NCBI RefSeq assembly: GCF_038066595.1
Contig: NZ_JBBUTH010000003.1
Location: 124,001-188,000, forward strand
Length of the DNA stretch: 64,000 nucleotides
DNA from: Pseudaquabacterium inlustre
Lineage (GTDB): Bacteria > Pseudomonadota > Gammaproteobacteria > Burkholderiales > Burkholderiaceae_C
Direction: 5' to 3'
The notes under the pieces are model-generated. The model was not told the origin of the DNA. It saw nothing but the letters and a program-made list of their open reading frames with translations, and ran no database searches. Of the stretch, positions 17,058 to 25,493 are shown piece after piece. A program made the position numbers and the translations under genes. Position 1 is the first letter of the stretch, and each line of letters starts with the position of its first letter.

Positions 17058-17074
17058 TTGATCGGGCCGATCAA
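17058..17074. promoter_or_regulatory. Perfect palindrome, candidate operator between CoA transferase and HTH-citrate synthase
   Basis: TTGATCGG-G-CCGATCAA is a perfect dyad with eight-base arms around one central base. It lies 66 bases upstream of the chosen CoA transferase start and 66 bases upstream of the citrate synthase start, almost exactly mid-way in the divergent intergenic region. It is the natural candidate binding site for the HTH domain encoded by the neighbouring gene. Confidence 0.5.
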
Positions 17075-17140
17075 CCTGCCTGCGCGGTGGACGGCGCTGT
17101 CGATGAAAACTTTCAATGTGAGCGTTCTGCCGCGCCACCC

Positions 17141-18493
17141 ATGACCCCCACCGACCGCTGGATGACCGCCGACGAGGCCGCGCGCCACCTGGGTGTGAGC
17201 CGCGCCACGCTGTATGCCTATGTCAGCCGCGGGCTGCTGCAGCGCGAGGCTGAATCGGCAAACGGCCCCGGCGCGCGCCGCAGCCGCTACCGCGCCGACA
17301 GCGTGCTGCGCCTGGCCGCCCAGCGCCGCGCCGCGCGCAACCCGCGCCAGGCCGCGCAGGCCACGCTGGACTGGGGCCTGCCGGTGCTGAGTTCATCCCT
17401 CACGCTGATCGACAGCGGCCGCCTGCACTACCGCGGCAAGGATGCCGAAGCACTGGCCGACCACGCCACGCTGGAGGAAGTGGCTGCGCTGCTGTGGCAG
17501 GTGGATGTGGCCGACCTGGCGCGCCTGGCGGTTCAGCCCGAGGTGCTGGGCGCCGAACCCGCCGCACGGCTTCTGGCACCGTGGCGCACGGCCGCCACCC
17601 CTGGGCCGCAGCGCAGTCTGGCCACGATGCAGGCGCTGCTGGCGGCGCAGAGCCTGGCAAGCGCCGAGGGCGCTGCGAGGCCCGCCGCGGCGCAGCCCTC
17701 GGCCGATGCCGCCATCGCCGAAGCGCTGGCTCTGCTGTCCACGATGCGAGCCGCCACCTCGCAGCGCGCCGTGCCCTCGGCGCGGCTGCGCGCGGCGCCG
17801 CTGCACCGGCGCCTGCAGGCCGTGTGGCAGCTGAACGATCCCCAGGCCGATCTGCTGCGCCGCGCGCTGGTGCTGTGTGCCGACCACGAGCTCAATGCCT
17901 CCAGCTTCACCGCACGCTGCGTGGCCGCCACCGGGGCCGGCCTGCCGGCCTGCGTGCTGTCGGGGCTGGGCGCCTTGTCAGGCCCGCGCCATGGCGGCGT
18001 GACGGCGCGGCTGGAGGTGCGCTGGCCTGAGTGGATGCACGCCGCCGGCGATGCGCGGCGGCTGCGCCGCCTGGTGGGGGCATTGGTCGCGCCGCCGGTG
18101 GAGGGGTCGGGCCGCAGGGTTGTGCGCGAGACTGCCTTCACCGTTGGCTTCGGCCACCCGCTCTATCCGCAGGGCGATCCGCGCGCGCGCCACTTGCTGG
18201 AACGCCTGCCGCCCCACCCGCCGGTAACGCGGCTGCTGCGCGAGGTGCAGGCGCAGACCGGCTGGGCGCCCACGGTCGATTTCGCGCTGGTGGCCTTGCG
18301 CCATGCGCTGGGCCTGCCCGAGGGCGCGGCCTTCGCGCTGTTCGCCATCGGCCGCACGGTGGGCTGGATCGCCCATGCGCTGGAGCAGCGCGCGCAGGGC
18401 CGCCTGATCCGGCCGCGTGCGGCCTATGTGGGTGAGCGGCCTGCGGTGGCGGGCACGGAGGCAACGACCGGCCGCGTGGTGCGGCGGCGCTGA
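17141..18493 (+). CDS. Citrate synthase family protein with an N-terminal helix-turn-helix domain
   Basis: The 450-residue protein joins a MerR/excisionase-like HTH (residues about 7-65, TADEAARHLGVSRATLYAYV and a basic wing) to a citrate synthase fold. Condensing-enzyme residues appear intact: H249 (ADHE), H284 (GPRHGG), H339 (GFGHP), R348 (DPR), D380 (VDF), R405 (GRTVGWIAH) and R424 (RPR), aligned with E. coli H229, H264, H305, R314, D362, R387 and R407. So it may be both an enzyme and a DNA-binding protein. The ATG at 17141 starts right at the HTH. It diverges from a CoA transferase gene across a palindrome. The acyl-CoA and keto-acid used are unknown. Genomes of this group have a normal gltA elsewhere, so this is probably not the TCA-cycle enzyme. 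Confidence 0.82.
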   Translation: MTPTDRWMTADEAARHLGVSRATLYAYVSRGLLQREAESANGPGARRSRYRADSVLRLAAQRRAARNPRQAAQATLDWGLPVLSSSLTLIDSGRLHYRGKDAEALADHATLEEVAALLWQVDVADLARLAVQPEVLGAEPAARLLAPWRTAATPGPQRSLATMQALLAAQSLASAEGAARPAAAQPSADAAIAEALALLSTMRAATSQRAVPSARLRAAPLHRRLQAVWQLNDPQADLLRRALVLCADHELNASSFTARCVAATGAGLPACVLSGLGALSGPRHGGVTARLEVRWPEWMHAAGDARRLRRLVGALVAPPVEGSGRRVVRETAFTVGFGHPLYPQGDPRARHLLERLPPHPPVTRLLREVQAQTGWAPTVDFALVALRHALGLPEGAAFALFAIGRTVGWIAHALEQRAQGRLIRPRAAYVGERPAVAGTEATTGRVVRRR

Positions 18494-18509
18494 GCGCGGC
18501 GTCTCCCGC

Positions 18510-19580
18510 TCAGGCCGACGGCGCGATGCCGATCACGCGTTGGCCGCCGCGCGCCGGCCGCTCGGCCCGCGCCCGCAACTGGCCGCAGCCGGCATCCACG
18601 TCCTGCCCGGCCGAGCGGCGCAGCCGCGTCAGCACGCCGCGGCGGTTGAGCCAGCGCGCCATCTCGGCGGCGCGCTCCCAGCTGGGGCGCTGGTAGCCCG
18701 AGCCTTCCACGCTGTTGAACGGGATCAGGTTCATCATCGCGCGCTTGCCGGTCAGCAGCGTGGCGATGCCTTCGAGCTCGTCGTCGCCGTCGTTCACGCC
18801 TTCCAGCAGCGTCCACTGGTACTGGATCGGGTAGCCGGTGGCTTGCGCGTAGGCCTCGCCCAGCGTCACCAGCTCGGCCGGCGTCAGCGCCGGCGCGCGT
18901 GGCAGCAGATCGGCGCGCAGCTCGGGCTTGGTGGTGTGCAGCGACAGCGCCAGTGCGGGCTTCACGCGCCCGGCCGGCAGGCGCTCGAACACGCGCGCAT
19001 CGCCCACGGTGGAGAACACCAGCTCCTTGTGGCCGATGTTGCCGGCCGTGCCCAGCACCTCGATGGCGTCCATCACCTCGTCGAGGTTGTGCGCCGGCTC
19101 GCCCATGCCCATGAAGACCACGCGGCGCACGCCGTTCTGCAGCCCGGCGCGCTGGCGCCGCGCCAGCACCACCTGGGCCACGATCTCGGCGCTGCCCAGC
19201 TGGCGCACCAGGCCGCCCTGGCCGGTCATGCAGAAGCGGCAGCCCACGGCGCAGCCCACCTGGGTGGATACGCACACGCCGCCGCCCTTGGGCCCAACAG
19301 GCAGCAGCACGCTTTCCACCATCTGGCCGTCGTGCAGGCCCACCAGCAGGCGCGCCGAGCCGTCCTCACCCGGGTGGCTGGCGTTCAGGCGCGCCAGGCC
19401 GGCCAGCTCGTCGCGCAGGCCGGGCAGGGCTTCGAGCAGGGGCTTGGGATAGAAGTGTTCGGGCGCGTGCGCGCCACGGTCGTGCTCGGCCGCCTGCACC
19501 CAGTGGCGCAGCACGCGCTGCACATGGGCCGGGCCGGCGCCCAGCGCGTGCAGTCGGTCAAGAAGGTCGGCGAGGCGCAT
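18510..19580 (-). CDS. RlmN-family radical SAM methyltransferase
   Basis: This 356-residue radical SAM enzyme of the RlmN/Cfr family methylates C2 of adenosine in 23S rRNA and some tRNAs. It has the CxxxCxxC cluster motif in GCAVGCRFC preceded by the CVSTQ segment, the GMGEPAHNLDEV SAM motif, SLHT, NLIPFNSVEGSGY and the C-terminal catalytic Cys region (RRSAGQDVDAGCGQL). It is slightly shorter at the N-terminus than E. coli RlmN (384 residues). The location next to ccmA is not the usual rlmN place beside ndk and hisS in this order, so it could be a paralogue. I therefore leave the symbol blank. No clear ribosome site precedes the ATG. Confidence 0.85.
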   Translation of the reverse strand: MRLADLLDRLHALGAGPAHVQRVLRHWVQAAEHDRGAHAPEHFYPKPLLEALPGLRDELAGLARLNASHPGEDGSARLLVGLHDGQMVESVLLPVGPKGGGVCVSTQVGCAVGCRFCMTGQGGLVRQLGSAEIVAQVVLARRQRAGLQNGVRRVVFMGMGEPAHNLDEVMDAIEVLGTAGNIGHKELVFSTVGDARVFERLPAGRVKPALALSLHTTKPELRADLLPRAPALTPAELVTLGEAYAQATGYPIQYQWTLLEGVNDGDDELEGIATLLTGKRAMMNLIPFNSVEGSGYQRPSWERAAEMARWLNRRGVLTRLRRSAGQDVDAGCGQLRARAERPARGGQRVIGIAPSA

Positions 19581-19652
19581 CGTGGTCAGCGGAATCGGGG
19601 CCGCATTGTCGGCGATGCCCGCCAGGCCCCGGCGGCGCTTGACCAACATCAA

Positions 19653-19667
19653 GCCCCAGACTGGGGC
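19653..19667. promoter_or_regulatory. Dyad in the rlmN-like/ccmA divergent region
   Basis: GCCCCA-GAC-TGGGGC is a perfect six-base-pair dyad lying 22 bases before the ccmA GTG. It could be an operator or a leader hairpin. I could not place a convincing promoter around it. Confidence 0.25.
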
Positions 19668-19688
19668 GGCTGGCTAGCATGGCCCGCA

Positions 19689-20375
19689 GTGACTTCCTCG
19701 CCCGCCACCGTTGCGCCTTCGGGCACCCTGGCCGCCCAGGCCCTGGCCTGCCGGCGTGGCCGGCGGCGCCTGTTCAGCGGCCTGGACCTGACGCTGCCGC
19801 CCGGCCGGCTGACCTGGCTGCGCGGCGCCAATGGCAGCGGCAAGACCAGCCTGCTGCGCATCCTGGCCGGCCTGTCGGCGCCGGCCGAGGGCCAGGTGCT
19901 GTGGAACGGCCAGCCGCTGGCGCGCGCGGGGGATGCGGCGCGCGAGCGCCTGCACTACATCGGCCACGCCAATGCCCTGAAGGACGATCTGACACTGGCC
20001 GAGGCGCTGGCCTTTCTGGCGCAGCTGCAGGGCCTGGATGCGCCACAGCGCCGTGCCACCGCAGCGCTGGAGCGGTTGGGCCTGGCCTCGCGCGCCGGGG
20101 CGCTGGTGCGCACGCTGTCGCAAGGCCAGCGCCGCCGCGGCGCACTGGCCCGGCTGGCGCTGGACGAGGCCACACCCTGCACCTGGCTGCTGGACGAGCC
20201 CTTCGACGCGCTCGATCAGGCCAGCGTGGCCACGCTGGCCGCGCTGATCCAGGCCCAGGCCGCGCGCGGTGGCGCGGTGCTGTTCACCAGCCACCAGGCC
20301 GTGCCGCTGGCCGGCCTGCACACCGTCGACCTGGGTGCTGCGCCTGCGCGCAGCGCCGACCGGGCCGCCGCCTGA
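19689..20375 (+). CDS. ccmA: Cytochrome c biogenesis ABC ATPase CcmA
   Basis: This 228-residue ATPase is part of the CcmAB complex that drives release of haem-loaded CcmE in system I cytochrome c maturation. Walker A is GANGSGKT (residues 46-53), the signature is LSQGQRRR, Walker B is CTWLLDEP and the H-loop is SHQ. The GTG at 19689 is the only in-frame start giving a normal-length protein; the ATG at 19679 is out of frame. It is the first gene of the ccm operon, and its stop overlaps the ccmB start by one base. Confidence 0.93.
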   Translation: MTSSPATVAPSGTLAAQALACRRGRRRLFSGLDLTLPPGRLTWLRGANGSGKTSLLRILAGLSAPAEGQVLWNGQPLARAGDAARERLHYIGHANALKDDLTLAEALAFLAQLQGLDAPQRRATAALERLGLASRAGALVRTLSQGQRRRGALARLALDEATPCTWLLDEPFDALDQASVATLAALIQAQAARGGAVLFTSHQAVPLAGLHTVDLGAAPARSADRAAA

Positions 20376-21058
20376 TGGCCACCGGATCCTGCCTCTGGGC
20401 TGTGGCCCGGCGCGACCTGCGCCTGGCCGGCCGCCGCCGCATCGAGGCGCTGCTGCCGCTGGGCTTCTTCATCGTGGCCGCGGGCCTGTTCCCGATCGGC
20501 GTGGGGCCTGAGCCGCAGACGCTGCGCCAGATCGCCCCCGGCGTGGTGTGGGTGTGCGCGTTGCTGGCGGCCATGCTGTCGGTGACGCAGATGTTCGCCG
20601 GCGACCACGCCGATGGCTCGCTGGAGCAGATGCTGCTGGCGCCCGGCGGCCTGCCGGCGCTGGTGGCCGCCGTGGCCGGCAAGGTGCTGGCGCACTGGCT
20701 CACGGCCGGCGTGCCGCTGGTGCTGGCCGCGCCGCTGCTGGGCCTGCTGTTCGACCTGCCGGCCGATGGCACGGCCATGCTGGTGGCCACGCTGGCACTC
20801 GGCACGCCCACGCTCAGCCTGCTGGGCGCGGTGGGCGCGGCCCTCACGCTGGGGCTGCGCAGCGGCGCGGCGCTGGTGTTCCTGCTGGTGCTGCCGCTGA
20901 CCGTGCCGGTGCTGATCTTCGGCACCGGCGCCGTGGGCGCGGTGCTGGGTGGGCAGTCGGCCCAGGCGCACTGCTCGCTGCTGGGCGCGCTGCTGATCGC
21001 CGCGTTGCTGGGCCTGCCGCTGGCCACCGTGGCCGCGCTGCGCATTTCTCTCGATTGA
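20375..21058 (+). CDS. ccmB: Haem exporter membrane subunit CcmB
   Basis: This 227-residue hydrophobic protein with about six membrane segments is the membrane partner of CcmA. Recognisable CcmB features are the RRDLRLAGRRR N-terminus, VVWVCALLAAMLSVTQMFAGDHADGSLEQ and the LLPLTVPVLIFGTGAV segment. Translation is coupled to ccmA through a TGATG overlap. Confidence 0.93.
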   Translation: MATGSCLWAVARRDLRLAGRRRIEALLPLGFFIVAAGLFPIGVGPEPQTLRQIAPGVVWVCALLAAMLSVTQMFAGDHADGSLEQMLLAPGGLPALVAAVAGKVLAHWLTAGVPLVLAAPLLGLLFDLPADGTAMLVATLALGTPTLSLLGAVGAALTLGLRSGAALVFLLVLPLTVPVLIFGTGAVGAVLGGQSAQAHCSLLGALLIAALLGLPLATVAALRISLD

Positions 21059-21068
21059 AGCCCCTGCC

Positions 21069-21815
21069 GTGACCCTGCGCCTGACCACCTTTGCCGCCCC
21101 GTCGCGCTTCTATGCGCTGGCCGGCGCCTGCCTGCCCTGGCTGTGGGTGGCCACCGTGCTGTTCACCGCGGCCGGGCTGTGGGTGGGCTTCCGCCTGGCG
21201 CCCACCGACTTCCAGCAGGGCGAGGCCTACCGCATCATCTTCATCCACGTGCCGGCGGCGTGGATGTCGATGCTGATCTACCTGGTGATGGCCTTCTGGG
21301 CCGCCTGGGGCTGGATGCTGAATGCGCGCATGGCCTCGATGTACGCCCGCGCGCTGGCGCCCACCGGGGCCTTGTTCACCGTGCTGGCGCTGTGGACCGG
21401 CGCCGCCTGGGGCAAGCCCACCTGGGGCACCTGGTGGGTGTGGGACGCGCGCCTGACCAGCGAGTTCATCCTGCTGCTGATGTACGGCGGCTACATCGCG
21501 CTGACCGAGGCCATCGACGACGCGCGCCGCGCCGCGAACGCCGGCGCGCTGCTGGCCCTGGTGGGTGCGGTGAACGTGCCGGTGATCTACATGTCGGTGA
21601 AGTGGTGGAACACGCTGCACCAGGGCTCCAGCATCAGCATGACTGCCGCGCCCACCATGGCCCGCACCATGCTGTTGGCGATGGGGCTGATGACGCTGGC
21701 CTTCTGGGCCTACAGCTTTGCCGTGGTGTTCACCCGCGCGCGGGCCATCGTGCTGGAGCAGGAAGCCGACAGCGACTGGGTGCGCACGCGGCTCACCCGT
21801 GGAGAACAGGCATGA
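21069..21815 (+). CDS. ccmC: Haem handling protein CcmC
   Basis: This 248-residue six-helix membrane protein of the haem-handling family presents haem to CcmE at the periplasmic face. The Trp-rich WWD-type domain is seen as GAAWGKPTWGTWWVWDARLTSEF, with the flanking His ligands in IFIHVPAAWMS and WWNTLHQGSS. It starts with GTG ten bases after ccmB, and its stop overlaps the ccmD ATG. Confidence 0.94.
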   Translation: MTLRLTTFAAPSRFYALAGACLPWLWVATVLFTAAGLWVGFRLAPTDFQQGEAYRIIFIHVPAAWMSMLIYLVMAFWAAWGWMLNARMASMYARALAPTGALFTVLALWTGAAWGKPTWGTWWVWDARLTSEFILLLMYGGYIALTEAIDDARRAANAGALLALVGAVNVPVIYMSVKWWNTLHQGSSISMTAAPTMARTMLLAMGLMTLAFWAYSFAVVFTRARAIVLEQEADSDWVRTRLTRGEQA

Positions 21816-21991
21816 ACTGGGGATCGTGGCAGGCCTTCTGGCACATGGGCGGCTACGGCCTGTACGTGTGGAGCGCCTATGGCGTGACGGCGCTGATGAT
21901 GGTGGCCGAGGTGCTGCGGGTGCGTGCCCGACTGCGCCGCGCGGCCGAGGCCGCGCGTGCGCTGGCCCTGAACCCGGAGATGGGCGAATGA
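21812..21991 (+). CDS. ccmD: Haem exporter small subunit CcmD
   Basis: This 59-residue protein has one membrane helix (YGLYVWSAYGVTALMMVAEVL) followed by a basic, coiled tail (RVRARLRRAAEAARAL). Size, topology and position between ccmC and ccmE identify CcmD, which helps release holo-CcmE from CcmABC. It overlaps both neighbours by four bases (ATGA). Confidence 0.88.
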   Translation: MNWGSWQAFWHMGGYGLYVWSAYGVTALMMVAEVLRVRARLRRAAEAARALALNPEMGE

Positions 21992-22470
21992 GCGCCGTGA
22001 AGCCCAGGCACCGCCGCGCCGCCATCGTGCTGGGCGTGCTGGTGGCCGTGGGCGCCATCGTGGCCCTGGTGCTCAATGCCTTCAACAGCAACCTGGTGTT
22101 CTTCTACACGCCCACGCAGATCGCCGCGAAGGAGGCGCCGCAGGGCCGCACCTTCCGCATCGGCGGCCTGGTGCAGGCCGGCAGCCTGCAGCGCGATGGT
22201 GTGACCGTGCGCTTTGCCGTCACCGACACCGCGCAGACCGTGTCGGTGCGCTATGAAGGCGTGCTGCCCGACCTGTTCAAGGAAGGCAAGGGCGTGGTGG
22301 CGCAGGGCCAACTGGGCGCAGACGGCGTGTTCACCGCCCGCGAGGTGCTGGCCAAGCACGACGAGAACTACATGCCGCCCGAGGCCGCCGATGCGCTGCA
22401 GCGCGCCGACCAGGTGAAGGCCAGGATGGCCGGCACGCTGGTGGGGGCACAACCTGGAGCCGGCAAATGA
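21988..22470 (+). CDS. ccmE: Periplasmic haem chaperone CcmE
   Basis: This 160-residue haem chaperone has one N-terminal membrane anchor (AIVLGVLVAVGAIVALVL) and an OB-fold periplasmic domain. The haem-binding motif VLAKHDENYMPPE gives H124, the residue that binds haem covalently, and Tyr128, the axial ligand. The ATG at 21988 overlaps the ccmD stop. Confidence 0.95.
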   Translation: MSAVKPRHRRAAIVLGVLVAVGAIVALVLNAFNSNLVFFYTPTQIAAKEAPQGRTFRIGGLVQAGSLQRDGVTVRFAVTDTAQTVSVRYEGVLPDLFKEGKGVVAQGQLGADGVFTAREVLAKHDENYMPPEAADALQRADQVKARMAGTLVGAQPGAGK

Positions 22471-24497
22471 TCCCCGAGCTCGGCCATCTGCTGCTGATGC
22501 TGGCGCTGGGCGCCGCCATCGCCCAGGGCGCGCTGCTGCTGACCGGCGCGCAGCGCGGCCGCGCCGACTGGATGGCGCTGGCCCGGCCGCTGGCCGGCGC
22601 GCAGGCGCTGCTGGTGGGTGGCGCGTTCGCGTGCCTGGTGGCCAGCTTCGTGCGCAACGATTTTTCGGTGCTGTACGTGGCCAGCAACTCGAACGCCGCG
22701 CTGCCGCTGCTGTACCGCATCACCGCGGTGTGGGGCGGGCACGAGGGCTCGCTGCTGCTGTGGGTGGCCATGCTGGATGCGTGGATGGTGGCCGTGGCGC
22801 TGTTCAGCCGCCGCCTGCCGCAGCCGGTGCTGGCGCGCATCCTGGGTGTGCTGGGCTGCGTGGCGGCGGGCTTTCTGCTGTTTCTGCTGGCCACGTCCAA
22901 CCCCTTCGAGCGCCTGATCCCGGCGGCCGACGACGGGCGCGATCTGAACCCGCTGCTGCAAGACCTCGGCATGGTGGCGCATCCGCCGATGCTCTACATG
23001 GGCTATGTGGGCTTCTCGGTGGCCTATGCCTTCGCCATCGCGGCGCTGCTGGGTGGCGACCTGAACGCCACCTGGGCGCGCTGGACCCGGCCCTGGACCA
23101 CGGCCGCCTGGGTGTGCCTGACCTTCGGCATCGGCCTGGGCAGCTGGTGGGCCTACAACGAGCTGGGCTGGGGCGGCTGGTGGTTCTGGGACCCGGTGGA
23201 GAACGCCAGCTTCATGCCCTGGCTGGTGGGCACGGCGCTGATGCACTCGCTGGCCGTGACCGAGAAGCGCGGCAGCTTCAAGGTGTGGACGGTGCTGCTG
23301 GCCATCCTGGCCTTCTCGCTGTCGCTGCTGGGCACCTTCCTCGTGCGCTCGGGCGTCTTGAGTTCGGTGCATGCGTTCGCCACCGATCCGCGGCGCGGGT
23401 TGTTCATCCTGGCCTTTCTGGTGGTGGTGATCGGCGCTTCGCTGCTGCTGTTCGCCTGGCGGGCGCCCAGCGTGGGCCTGGGCCAGCGCTTCGGCCTGCT
23501 CAGCCGTGAGACGACTCTGCTGGTCAACAACATGCTGCTGCTGGTGGCCTGCGGTGCGGTGCTGCTGGGCACGCTGTACCCGCTGTTCCTGGATGCGCTG
23601 GGCCTGGGCAAGATCTCGGTCGGCCCGCCGTACTTCGACACCGTGTTCGGCTGGCTGATGGCGCCGCTGCTGCTGTTGCTGGGCGTGGGCCCGCTGGTGC
23701 GCTGGAAGACCGACGAGGCCGCGCCGCTGCTGCGCCGTGTCGGCTGGGTGGCCCCGGTTGCGCTGCTGGGCGCGCTGGCCATCGGTGGGGCGCATGGCCG
23801 CATCGCGCCAGCCACCACCGGTGCGCTGGCACTGGCGCTGTGGATCGCCGGCGGCGTGTTGGTCGAACTGGTCGGCCGCTTGCGCGGCAAGCCCGGCATG
23901 GGTGCTTCGGCATGGGGCCGTGCGCGCCTGCTGCCGCGCGCCCTGGTGGGCATGTGGCTGGCGCACCTGGGCGTGGCGGTGTTCGCCACCGGCGTGGCCA
24001 TGGTCAAGACCTACGAGACCGAGCGCGACGTGCGCATGGCGCCCGGCGCACACGCCGAGGTGGCCGGCTTCCGTTTCACGATGACCGGCCTGCAGGATGT
24101 GACCGGCCCCAACTTCGACGCCGCGCAGGCGCGCATCGAGGTCACACGCGACGGCCGGCTGGTGGCCGTGCTGTACCCCGAGAAGCGCGTCTACCGCGTG
24201 CAGACCATGCCGATGACCGAGGCCGCCGTGCACAGCACGCTGCTGCGCGACCTGTATGTGTCGATGGGTGAGCAGGTGAAAGCCGCCCACACTGCCGGAG
24301 GTGCGCAGGGCGACTGGATCGTGCGCATCCAGCACAAGCCCTTCATCGGCTGGATCTGGCTGGGCTGCCTGGTGATGATGGCGGGCGGCGTGCTGGCGGC
24401 GAGTGACCGGCGCTACCGGGTGGCGGCGAAGGCCGCGCAGGCGGTGCCCCAGACCACGAGCACGTTGACCGCGCCGGCGGCGGAGGCCGCACCATGA
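22467..24497 (+). CDS. ccmF: Cytochrome c haem lyase subunit CcmF
   Basis: This 676-residue polytopic membrane protein is the core of the CcmFH haem ligation complex. The WWD haem-handling motif is clear (WGGWWFWDPVENASFMPW, residues about 235-252), together with ITAVWGGHEGSLLLW, HPPMLYMGYVG and FLVRSGVLSSVHAFATDP. A large periplasmic domain lies near the C-terminus before the last membrane helix. It overlaps ccmE and ccmG by four bases each. Confidence 0.95.
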   Translation: MIPELGHLLLMLALGAAIAQGALLLTGAQRGRADWMALARPLAGAQALLVGGAFACLVASFVRNDFSVLYVASNSNAALPLLYRITAVWGGHEGSLLLWVAMLDAWMVAVALFSRRLPQPVLARILGVLGCVAAGFLLFLLATSNPFERLIPAADDGRDLNPLLQDLGMVAHPPMLYMGYVGFSVAYAFAIAALLGGDLNATWARWTRPWTTAAWVCLTFGIGLGSWWAYNELGWGGWWFWDPVENASFMPWLVGTALMHSLAVTEKRGSFKVWTVLLAILAFSLSLLGTFLVRSGVLSSVHAFATDPRRGLFILAFLVVVIGASLLLFAWRAPSVGLGQRFGLLSRETTLLVNNMLLLVACGAVLLGTLYPLFLDALGLGKISVGPPYFDTVFGWLMAPLLLLLGVGPLVRWKTDEAAPLLRRVGWVAPVALLGALAIGGAHGRIAPATTGALALALWIAGGVLVELVGRLRGKPGMGASAWGRARLLPRALVGMWLAHLGVAVFATGVAMVKTYETERDVRMAPGAHAEVAGFRFTMTGLQDVTGPNFDAAQARIEVTRDGRLVAVLYPEKRVYRVQTMPMTEAAVHSTLLRDLYVSMGEQVKAAHTAGGAQGDWIVRIQHKPFIGWIWLGCLVMMAGGVLAASDRRYRVAAKAAQAVPQTTSTLTAPAAEAAP

Positions 24498-25018
24498 CCC
24501 GCTTCCTGCTGCCACTGGGCATCTTCCTGGCGCTGGTGGTGTTCCTGGCGCTGGGCCTGAACCTCAATCCGCGCGAGGTGCCGTCGCCGCTGGTCGACAA
24601 GCCCGCGCCATTCTTCCAGGCCCCCGCGCTGGCCCGGCCCGAGGCCACGCTGCGCCGTGACGACCTGCTGGGCCAGGTGTGGCTGCTGAATGTGTGGGCC
24701 AGCTGGTGTGGCGCCTGCCGCGACGAACACCCGGTGCTGGTGGACTTCGCGCGCCGTGCCAAGACGCCGCTGATCGGCCTGAACTACAAGGACCAGCGCG
24801 ACGCCGGCCTGGCCTGGTTGAAGGCGCGGGGCGATCCGTACCGGGATTCGGTGTTCGACCCCGACGGCCGCATCGGCATCGACTACGGTGTCTACGGCGT
24901 GCCCGAAACTTTTGTCGTCGACCGTGCCGGTGTCATCCGCTACAAGCACATCGGTCCGCTGACGCCCGAAGTCTTGAAGGATCGCATCGAGCCCTTGCTG
25001 AGGAAACTCGATGCTTGA
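24494..25018 (+). CDS. ccmG: Periplasmic thiol:disulfide oxidoreductase CcmG/DsbE
   Basis: This 174-residue membrane-anchored thioredoxin keeps apocytochrome c cysteines reduced. The active site is C72-G-A-C75 in NVWASWCGACRDEHP, with the cis-Pro region GVPETFVVD. The N-terminal helix FLLPLGIFLALVVFLAL anchors it. It overlaps the ccmH gene by eight bases. Confidence 0.94.
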   Translation: MTRFLLPLGIFLALVVFLALGLNLNPREVPSPLVDKPAPFFQAPALARPEATLRRDDLLGQVWLLNVWASWCGACRDEHPVLVDFARRAKTPLIGLNYKDQRDAGLAWLKARGDPYRDSVFDPDGRIGIDYGVYGVPETFVVDRAGVIRYKHIGPLTPEVLKDRIEPLLRKLDA

Positions 25019-25493
25019 GCTTCACCGCCCCGCTGCGGCGCTGTGCCTGGTGGCGGCGCTGGCACTGCCGGGCCTGGCCACGGCCCAGCCGGCTTCAGCA
25101 CCCGCAAGCACCGAGGCCCCGTCCGCCGCCATCGACCCCGCACTGGAAGCCCGCATGATGGCGCTGGCTGCCGAGTTGCGCTGCCTGGTGTGCCAGAACC
25201 AGACCATTGCCGACTCGCACGCCGGCCTGGCCGAGGACCTGCGCCGCCAGATCCGCGAGATGCTGGCGCGCGGCCTGAGCGACCAGCAGGTGCGCGACTA
25301 CATGACCGCGCGCTACGGCGACTTCGTGCTCTACAGGCCGCCGTTCAAGGCCAGCACGGCGCTGCTGTGGGCCGGCCCCGGCGTGCTGCTGGTGGCGGCC
25401 CTGGGCACGCTGGCCGCGGTGCTGCGCCGCCGCCAGCGCCTGGGCGACCAGGCCTTCGACCCCGAGACCCCCGATGACGACGAGCCCCGCTGA
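25011..25493 (+). CDS. ccmH: Cytochrome c maturation protein CcmH
   Basis: This 160-residue protein has a signal peptide, a three-helix thiol domain with the LRCLVCQNQ motif (C58 and C61), and one C-terminal membrane helix followed by a short basic cytoplasmic tail. It works with CcmG to reduce apocytochrome c before haem attachment. This is the short CcmH (CcmL) form; the TPR half is encoded separately as ccmI, as in Pseudomonas-type clusters. Confidence 0.94.
   Translation: MLELHRPAAALCLVAALALPGLATAQPASAPASTEAPSAAIDPALEARMMALAAELRCLVCQNQTIADSHAGLAEDLRRQIREMLARGLSDQQVRDYMTARYGDFVLYRPPFKASTALLWAGPGVLLVAALGTLAAVLRRRQRLGDQAFDPETPDDDEPR

Noticed and set aside
17141..18493. Idea that the HTH-citrate synthase is a dead enzyme because GHR reads GHP
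   Set aside because: That Arg is not the key oxaloacetate ligand; the DPR Arg is, and it is present. Mammalian citrate synthase also lacks Arg directly after that His. All catalytic positions appear intact.
18417..19688. Long plus-strand frame in front of ccmA that would give a 652-residue fusion
   Set aside because: The first two thirds are antisense to the RlmN-family gene and show no recognisable domain. The ccmA GTG at 19689 gives a normal-length protein.
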